Part shown: positions 4,906 through 6,146 of the stretch, piece after piece | Layout: every line of letters starts with the position of its first letter | Position numbering within the stretch: the first letter of the stretch is position 1 | NCBI GenBank assembly: GCA_903891235.1 | Contig: CAITDW010000204.1 | Coordinates: forward strand, 1-6,146 | Source: an uncultured Candidatus Saccharibacteria bacterium | GTDB taxonomy: Bacteria > Patescibacteriota > Saccharimonadia > Saccharimonadales > UBA4665 | Direction: 5' to 3' | Length of the DNA stretch: 6,146 bases | Made by a program: the position numbers and the translations under genes | The notes under the pieces: generated by a model | What the model was told of the DNA's origin: nothing | What the model saw: only the letters and a program-made list of their open reading frames with translations | Database searches by the model: none

Positions 4906-5051
4906 TATTTTTTGTTCCATAAATCAAATAAGGCTTTTATTTTTTCTTCCAATACTCCAATACGAACATCCATTTTAGCTAAGACAATTACTAAAGTTAT
5001 AAAGCCTATAACAATAGCCCACAATTTAGTAATGGTGTCTAATAAATCCAT
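4905..5051 (-). CDS. 48-residue membrane protein with a cytoplasmic helix
   Basis: This short gene is bounded by TAATG overlaps at both ends: its ATG shares a base with the stop of the 69-residue gene (5049-5053), and its TAA shares one with the holin ATG (4903-4907). The protein begins MDLLDTITKLW, has one hydrophobic segment (about 11-26, AIVIGFITLVIVLAK), and ends in a charged helix IGVLEEKIKALFDLWNKK with heptad character. The overall plan, TM plus short coiled coil, resembles minimal accessory lysis proteins and is too short for an inner-membrane spanin. No family name can be given. Precise coupling to both neighbours is the main evidence that it is expressed. Confidence 0.75.
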   Translation of the reverse strand: MDLLDTITKLWAIVIGFITLVIVLAKMDVRIGVLEEKIKALFDLWNKK

Positions 5052-5260
5052 TATTTAATTAATGTCTTAATAATATCTAAAATCATGTCTTTACCAAAAA
5101 ATACTGATGCAATTACAGCATACAAAAGGTATTCAATCCTTTGCATACGCTTAGATCCTTTGTCAAAAGATTCTAAAATAGCAGTCCATCTTTCTTGACA
5201 TATAGCTTCATGTACCGATAATCTTTTGTCATTTTCGGCTATTATTGCTTCCATATCCAT
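5051..5260 (-). CDS. Small protein with N-terminal helix and C-terminal TM
   Basis: This gene encodes 69 residues from the ATG at 5260, which overlaps the preceding stop as TGATG and has AGAGGT (complement of 5266-5271) at good spacing; a GTG at 5263 is too close to that site. The N-terminal half is a charged amphipathic helix (EAIIAENDKRLSVHEAICQE) with W25 and a single C21. A hydrophobic segment follows at about 44-57 (YLLYAVIASVFFG), with a short helical end IIKTLIK. This arrangement, coiled coil then C-terminal TM next to a holin, recalls XhlA-type haemolysin-like accessory proteins, but no clear signature is present. The lysis role is inferred from its neighbours. Confidence 0.8.
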   Translation of the reverse strand: MDMEAIIAENDKRLSVHEAICQERWTAILESFDKGSKRMQRIEYLLYAVIASVFFGKDMILDIIKTLIK

Positions 5261-5433
5261 CACTTACCTCTAGTAGAAACTTTTTTAACTGTTGATTTTG
5301 GTAGATCAGTTTTAACCGTTGATTTAGCAATAGTTTTTGATGATGCTTTAATTACTTTTTTTATAATAGGTTTTTTTGGTTCAATTGGTACAGGTTTTTT
5401 TCTTGTTAATAAAGAAGCTATTTTCTGAAACAT
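5260..5433 (-). CDS. Lysine-rich repeat protein (57 residues)
   Basis: The start is the ATG at 5433, preceded at 6-nt distance by GGGGA (complement of 5439-5443); a TTG at 5445 in the same frame is not needed. The product contains 15 lysines. After MFQKIASLLTRKKPVPIEP it becomes a low-complexity K/S/T/V/P tail including KPIIKKVIKASSK and two copies of KSTVK (37-41, 46-50), ending TRGK. The composition resembles histone-H1-like or ribosomal-protein-like basic tails, so binding to DNA, RNA or acidic lipid surfaces is possible. It has no TM segment. It sits 15 nt after the glycosyltransferase-like gene and overlaps the lysis genes by TGATG. The function is unknown. Confidence 0.78.
   Translation of the reverse strand: MFQKIASLLTRKKPVPIEPKKPIIKKVIKASSKTIAKSTVKTDLPKSTVKKVSTRGK
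5284..5325 (-). repeat. 15-bp imperfect direct repeat coding for KSTVK
   Basis: TTTAACTGTTGATTT at 5284-5298 and TTTAACCGTTGATTT at 5311-5325 on the + strand match at 14 of 15 bases, offset 27 bp. The copies encode the two KSTVK segments of the lysine-rich protein. The single change is at a third codon position (GTT codon context, synonymous), which suggests duplication followed by selection on the peptide, although a repeat this short gives weak support. Confidence 0.7.
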
Positions 5434-5448
5434 GATATTCCCCAATAG

Positions 5449-5886
5449 TTATTTCAAAAAGTGTACCACTTCTTCAGGTTTTACAAAAGCATCTGGGTTA
5501 AATTCATACGAATCCCACCATAAAAACTGATTTTGTACCAAATATGACCTATTTTTTAACAAATTAATGTTTTCTGGATGTCCATAAATTAAAGGATCTG
5601 ATACTGACCATAGCACTATTCCTTGTTTTCCTTCAGACCAAGCCAAATGTTGAAACATACTATCGCAAGAAATCCATGTTTGACATTCATTAATTAAATT
5701 TCTTAGTTCAATTACTGACAAATTAAATCTGCAATCATCAACAAGTTTAGTTTCTCCTTCAACTCCAACTTGAACTATATGTATAGATTTATCAATTTTT
5801 TGTATAAGTTCTTCCCAATATGGATAGTTTTTGGGATTTTCTTTACCATTCCTTAGTTTTTTAGAGTAAGGAGAAATAACAATCAT
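5449..5886 (-). CDS. GT9/heptosyltransferase-like protein, C-terminal GT-B half
   Basis: This 145-residue protein resembles the second Rossmann-like domain of GT-B glycosyltransferases of the GT9 (ADP-heptose:LPS heptosyltransferase) kind. It opens with a strand IVISPYSKKLRNG, followed by the helix NYPYWEELIQKI and strand IHIVQVGVEGE (35-45). ELRNLINECQTWISCDS (60-76) leads to D75-S76 and H80 in SCDSMFQHLAW, equivalent to the 'DTG..HLA' nucleotide-sugar motif. The strand GIVLWSVSDPLIYGHPEN (89-106) has the D-P..(Y)GHPEN loop near the donor. Transfer of a sugar to host LPS or to a phage structure is inferred. It lacks the N-terminal acceptor domain, which the preceding overlapping gene appears to supply (ATGA overlap at 5883-5886). 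Confidence 0.85.
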   Translation of the reverse strand: MIVISPYSKKLRNGKENPKNYPYWEELIQKIDKSIHIVQVGVEGETKLVDDCRFNLSVIELRNLINECQTWISCDSMFQHLAWSEGKQGIVLWSVSDPLIYGHPENINLLKNRSYLVQNQFLWWDSYEFNPDAFVKPEEVVHFLK

Positions 5887-6146
5887 AGATACAACTTTCT
5901 ATAAGCATTTTCTAAACTATCTTTCCATTTCCATTGTTCCATTTTTTTATAAATGTTCCATTGATCTAAATCGCCAAAAAGATGTTCTGCTTCAGCTATT
6001 GATTTACCTTCTATTATTTCAGGGTAGCAAGAAAAAATAAGTGGGTTTTTGACATTAGATAAAATATGTTTAAAAACAATATGATCTCCCATGCCACAAT
6101 TAAGAACAACAATTGTATTATTCCTAAACTGAAGAAAATTTTGAAA
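5883..6146 (-). CDS. GT-B N-terminal-like domain, partial (cut by right edge)
   Basis: The frame is open to the window edge, giving the last 87 residues. An ATG at 6092 is in frame, but it falls inside a conserved-looking motif, so the true start is outside. The visible part begins near a strand NNTIVVLNCGMGDHIVFKHI, with the G-x-G-D-H turn that opens the N-terminal domain of GT9-type and related GT-B enzymes. NPLIFSCYPEIIEG follows as the next strand and turn, then a tryptophan-rich helical end (LDQWNIYKKMEQWKWKDSLENAY). The domain ends after about 70 more residues and its stop overlaps the C-terminal half gene as ATGA. It probably pairs with that product to form one enzyme. Family assignment rests on the motif and the neighbour. 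Confidence 0.72.
   Translation of the reverse strand, partial: FQNFLQFRNNTIVVLNCGMGDHIVFKHILSNVKNPLIFSCYPEIIEGKSIAEAEHLFGDLDQWNIYKKMEQWKWKDSLENAYRKLYL

Overview
The window is a gene-dense, AT-rich stretch (roughly one third G+C by eye) of a tailed double-stranded DNA phage or prophage. Evidence for this is a YqaJ-type exonuclease, SSB, NinB and Ref-like recombination block, a glycoside hydrolase 108 endolysin next to a three-TM holin, very short genes, and nearly continuous ATGA/TAATG/TGATG stop-start overlaps. Two short lipoproteins and the GH108 lysozyme suggest a Gram-negative host. The overall style resembles phages of aquatic bacteria, but that is an impression and the host cannot be named from the sequence.

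Layout: two convergent gene blocks meet at about 3589-3615. The rightward block (1-3615) begins with the tail of an unidentified protein. It continues with a tightly coupled recombination set: YqaJ exonuclease, SSB, NinB (lambda Orf family), an uncharacterised PD-(D/E)XK-like protein and a Ref-like HNH nuclease. After the only appreciable gap (about 37 nt, with a weak hairpin and then a strong Shine-Dalgarno) come seven small genes: a Lys/Gly-rich protein, an unknown 54-residue protein, a coiled coil, two consecutive lipoproteins, a one-TM protein with paired cysteines, and a second coiled coil that is only 45 residues long.

The leftward block, read from the right edge, starts with two overlapping genes that together look like the N- and C-terminal halves of a GT-B glycosyltransferase (GT9/heptosyltransferase-like). 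A lysine-rich repeat protein follows, then a lysis region of four small membrane proteins (C-terminal TM, N-terminal TM, three-TM holin, two-TM protein), the GH108 endolysin, and a 56-residue zinc-ribbon protein. The zinc-ribbon gene's 3' end overlaps the end of the rightward block by 27 bp.

The rightward genes probably act on phage DNA recombination and repair and then on small cell-envelope functions. The leftward genes probably modify a surface glycan and lyse the host. Several start codons were placed from stop-start overlaps and Shine-Dalgarno sites rather than from the longest open frame. No tRNA, CRISPR array, insertion sequence, attachment site or convincing factor-independent terminator is visible, and there is no stretch over 300 bases without a gene.
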